A DNA stretch of 14,945 nt from Mucilaginibacter sp. UBA5151 (GTDB lineage Bacteria > Bacteroidota > Bacteroidia > Sphingobacteriales > Sphingobacteriaceae), in contig DHXR01000038.1 in the NCBI GenBank assembly GCA_002413785.1, forward strand, positions 1-14,945. Reading direction: 5' to 3'. Of this stretch, positions 12,658 to 14,945 are shown piece by piece. The stretch's first letter is position 1. Every line of letters starts with the position of its first letter. The notes beneath the pieces are model-generated. The model was given only the letters and a program-made list of their open reading frames with translations, did no database searches and had not been told where the DNA came from. A program made the position numbers and the translations under genes.

Positions 12658-13604
12658 GGCTTCACAATTTTAACTTTGGCGGTATCTGTAAGGCCATAAT
12701 TACCGGTAACAACAATCTTATCCTGCGACGAAAATTTGGGTGACAATATTTCAACCCTGTCCCCCGACTGAATACCCTCCTTAACTGGTACTTTTATGGC
12801 AGTGGTATCGTTCAGCAACTTCATCACCCAAAACGCCGTTTGTGTTTCATTGGCAAGGATGGCTGATTTTGGCAGCGTTGAAGCTTTATTTTTGGCGGAT
12901 TTTACTATCCGGGCTTTAGCCACTAAATTTTCTGGTATTTGTTGACTGGAATTTATGCTAAGAACGACCCCCTGTGTTTGGGCAACTGTATCCACCGATG
13001 GCATAAATGATTTTACTGTCCCGATTATTTTTGTTCCACCTGGCAAGGTAAGGTCAACGTTTTGCCCGGTTCTTACATATTGCTTTAACTCATAAGGCAA
13101 CTGCATTAAAAATACAAAACTGCTCCGGTCGCTTATTACTGCTAAAGCCTCGCCATCCTGCACATAATCGCCGGCCTGGTGGCTGATCTGTGAAATATAA
13201 CCCGATGCAGCGGCCTTTATTTTATTTAGGCCCGAAAATTTAAAAGTGGTATCCAGCACATTAATGCTGTTGCCGATAGTTTGGGCTTCCTTGGTTTTTA
13301 TGGTAAAAAGAACCTGGCCGCTGCTCACATTGTGTCCAAGCTGCGCATTTACCTGATGCACATAACCAATGGCATTTGACTTTACATAGCTTTTTTGCAG
13401 CGTGGTCGAAGTTGCATTCAGGTCGATATAATCAGTCAGTGCGCTACTGTCAACCGTAGTTACCGTAACCGGCGTTTGCGATACAATTTTAGCATCTTCA
13501 TCGGCAGCTTTATCCTTGTTTTGGCAGGAGAAAAGCAATATGGAAGCCCCTGTAACAAAACAGAGTTGTGTAAGCCGTGAATATCGGGCGATCAGTGTTT
13601 TCAT
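12654..13604 (-). CDS. RND periplasmic adaptor, lipoprotein (membrane fusion protein)
   Basis: A 316-residue adaptor with a lipoprotein signal: hydrophobic segment 14-26 and lipobox LFSC with acylated Cys27, followed by a Lys/Asp-rich linker. The two halves of the biotinyl-lipoyl barrel are visible at about 72-106 (YVKSNAIGYVHQVNAQLGHNV..GQVLFTI) and 128-158 (KIKAAASGYISQISHQAGDYV..GEALAVIS). They are joined by only about 21 residues, so the long alpha-hairpin that docks TolC in AcrA-like adaptors is missing. A beta-barrel domain (about 160-240) and membrane-proximal domain (about 245-316) follow. It would bridge the RND pump and outer membrane protein. The start lies one nt after the TolC stop and the end overlaps the RND start by 4 nt, so the three genes form one operon. 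Confidence 0.91.
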   Translation of the reverse strand: MKTLIARYSRLTQLCFVTGASILLFSCQNKDKAADEDAKIVSQTPVTVTTVDSSALTDYIDLNATSTTLQKSYVKSNAIGYVHQVNAQLGHNVSSGQVLFTIKTKEAQTIGNSINVLDTTFKFSGLNKIKAAASGYISQISHQAGDYVQDGEALAVISDRSSFVFLMQLPYELKQYVRTGQNVDLTLPGGTKIIGTVKSFMPSVDTVAQTQGVVLSINSSQQIPENLVAKARIVKSAKNKASTLPKSAILANETQTAFWVMKLLNDTTAIKVPVKEGIQSGDRVEILSPKFSSQDKIVVTGNYGLTDTAKVKIVKP

Positions 13605-13605
13605 G

Positions 13606-14841
13606 TTATTTGTTCCAGTAATTTAACTGATTGATAAGCTGCAATTTGTTAACAGTGGTGGTGGTCCTGAGGTTTTTTATGGTAAGATAATTATTGATAG
13701 CCAGTATAAGGTCGGCAATCCTTACATCGCCGGTTTGCAAAAGCCTGGAGTCAACCTTTATTAAACTGTCGGAATATTTTATCTGTTCATCAACCTGGTT
13801 TAGTAAATTGTCACTTTCGTTGATTTGCTGCCTGAGCTGCTCAATTTGCTGGCGGTATTGCACATTAAAAAAAGCCTTATAGTTTTGACGGGTTTCTTCC
13901 TGTAGCGAAAGCTTCCGGTATTGCATTTTTCGCTGTCCGCCATCATAAATAGGCATCGTAAAGTTAAACCCGGCGCTTACACCAAAATTTTTATAGGCCT
14001 GGCCCATAAAGTCCGAATTATAACCGCCGTCGGCAATTATGTTTATTTTGGGCTTATAACTAAAATCAATCAACAGGCGGTTATTTTCCAGCTTAAGGCT
14101 ATCTAATTTATATTGTCTGAAAAATATACTGCTGCTGATTTCGGGTGGGTAGTTAATTTGGATATCAGGTTGTTGCAATACTATCATGCTCGTATCAGCT
14201 ATGCCCGAAAGATAGTTCAATGTCGAGTAGTCGTTTTTATATAACTGACGCGATTGTAAAAGTTGTAACTGTTGCTGTTTTAAAGTTACCAAAAAGGTTA
14301 GATAATCACTTTGATGGTACACGTTGGCTTGCGTTAATTTTTTGAGCAGGTCTTCTTCCTTACTAAGCAAGTCAACAACTTCCTGATTAAACTTAAATTG
14401 CTGTAAATCACCGTATGCCGTAATGTATTGTGCTGTAATTGCTTTTTTTAGGTCCTGTTCAGATATTTTTGATGAATTCCCAATTGACCGCGATTGAAGG
14501 GTAATGGTTTCCAGTTGGGCATTTAGATTTTTTTTACTTACAATGGCCTGATTGGCCGCCAGCAGTGCATTCAAGGTATGCTCATTTGTAATTGCACCCG
14601 AATAACCATAGCCATCAATAGATGGCGCCAGTAAGCCTCCGCTATTTAAATTAACCTGCGGTTTGTAACCTGCAAGCAAACGCAAACTATCAACTGAGTT
14701 AGAGGCTATTTGATTGCCGAGGTCTTTTAACAGGGGACTGTTATTTTTGGCAACTTCCAGGTAATGGTCAAGCGTGTAGGTTTGCGCCAGCGAAACAGAA
14801 TAAATAACTGTGCATAAAATAATACTTAGGAAAAATCTCAT
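13606..14841 (-). CDS. TolC-family outer membrane efflux protein
   Basis: A 411-residue outer membrane factor. Signal peptide at 1-19 (MRFFLSIILCTVIYSVSLA|Q) is followed by YTLDHYLEVAKNNSPLLKD, the usual first helix of OEP proteins. Two structural repeats are visible: long helices at about 85-210 and 305-410 rich in Gln, Leu and Lys with coiled-coil heptads, and outer membrane strand segments around YKPQVNLNSGG (59-69), YKPKINIIADGGY (262-274) and GFNFTMPIYDGGQRK (291-305). At 411 residues it is at the short end of the family. It should form the trimeric exit duct for the RND pump encoded two genes downstream. First gene of the minus-strand efflux operon; no regulator gene is seen before the window edge. 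Confidence 0.9.
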   Translation of the reverse strand: MRFFLSIILCTVIYSVSLAQTYTLDHYLEVAKNNSPLLKDLGNQIASNSVDSLRLLAGYKPQVNLNSGGLLAPSIDGYGYSGAITNEHTLNALLAANQAIVSKKNLNAQLETITLQSRSIGNSSKISEQDLKKAITAQYITAYGDLQQFKFNQEVVDLLSKEEDLLKKLTQANVYHQSDYLTFLVTLKQQQLQLLQSRQLYKNDYSTLNYLSGIADTSMIVLQQPDIQINYPPEISSSIFFRQYKLDSLKLENNRLLIDFSYKPKINIIADGGYNSDFMGQAYKNFGVSAGFNFTMPIYDGGQRKMQYRKLSLQEETRQNYKAFFNVQYRQQIEQLRQQINESDNLLNQVDEQIKYSDSLIKVDSRLLQTGDVRIADLILAINNYLTIKNLRTTTTVNKLQLINQLNYWNK

Positions 14842-14879
14842 CCGGTAAATCAGTAAAGCCTTTTATTTAGCTAAACTAT

Positions 14880-14894
14880 AATATAATTCTGGAT
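14880..14894 (-). promoter_or_regulatory. Shared upstream motif, efflux operon copy
   Basis: Minus strand ATCCAGAATTATATT, ending 38 nt before the TolC start codon. Compare the copy at 9536-9550 before the propeller gene: one mismatch in 15. The rest of the 104-nt upstream segment (14842-14945) shows no convincing Bacteroidota promoter; TAGTTTAG near plus 14870-14877 is only a partial -7 match. Confidence 0.4.
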
Positions 14895-14945
14895 TATTTT
14901 GGGATGGGAGAAGATTTTTATACAGGGAAATCGCGTTTAAAAAGC

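Overview
The window looks like chromosomal DNA of a Bacteroidota, most likely a Sphingobacteriaceae member of the Mucilaginibacter/Pedobacter type. This is inferred from moderate GC, gene starts without strong Shine-Dalgarno sites, many small intergenic palindromes, and protein families common in that group. There is no rRNA or marker gene, so the genus is not proven. Eleven protein genes are supported. No tRNA, rRNA, CRISPR array or transposase was seen.

Left half, plus strand (about 121-5226): four consecutive genes encode a complete route from trans-4-hydroxy-L-proline to 2-oxoglutarate. In gene order they are a DapA-fold deaminase, 2-oxoglutarate semialdehyde dehydrogenase, hydroxyproline 2-epimerase and an FAD-dependent D-hydroxyproline dehydrogenase. 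An AraC-type regulator (5914-6792, plus) follows and is the natural candidate regulator. Between the operon and the regulator sits a minus-strand macrodomain gene (5278-5802), bracketed on both sides by closely related palindromes, as if it were a small inserted unit. The three operon junctions each carry a different palindromic or tandem repeat.

Middle (6793-7324): a 532-base gap between convergent genes holds at least six short palindromes, a 23-base direct repeat, and a strong hairpin terminator serving the gene to its right.

Right half, minus strand (14841 down to 7325): a tightly packed TolC-type outer membrane protein, lipoprotein adaptor and RND pump (1-nt gap, then ATGA overlap). These are followed by an exported beta-propeller protein and then a desaturase that closely resembles eukaryotic dihydroceramide delta-4 desaturase (DES1). 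A 15-base motif (14 of 15 identical) lies at almost the same distance upstream of the TolC gene and of the beta-propeller gene, suggesting common control.

The most notable items are the DES1-like desaturase in a bacterium expected to make sphingolipids, its neighbourhood with an RND exporter and propeller protein, the bracketed macrodomain gene, and the repeat-laden junctions of the hydroxyproline operon.
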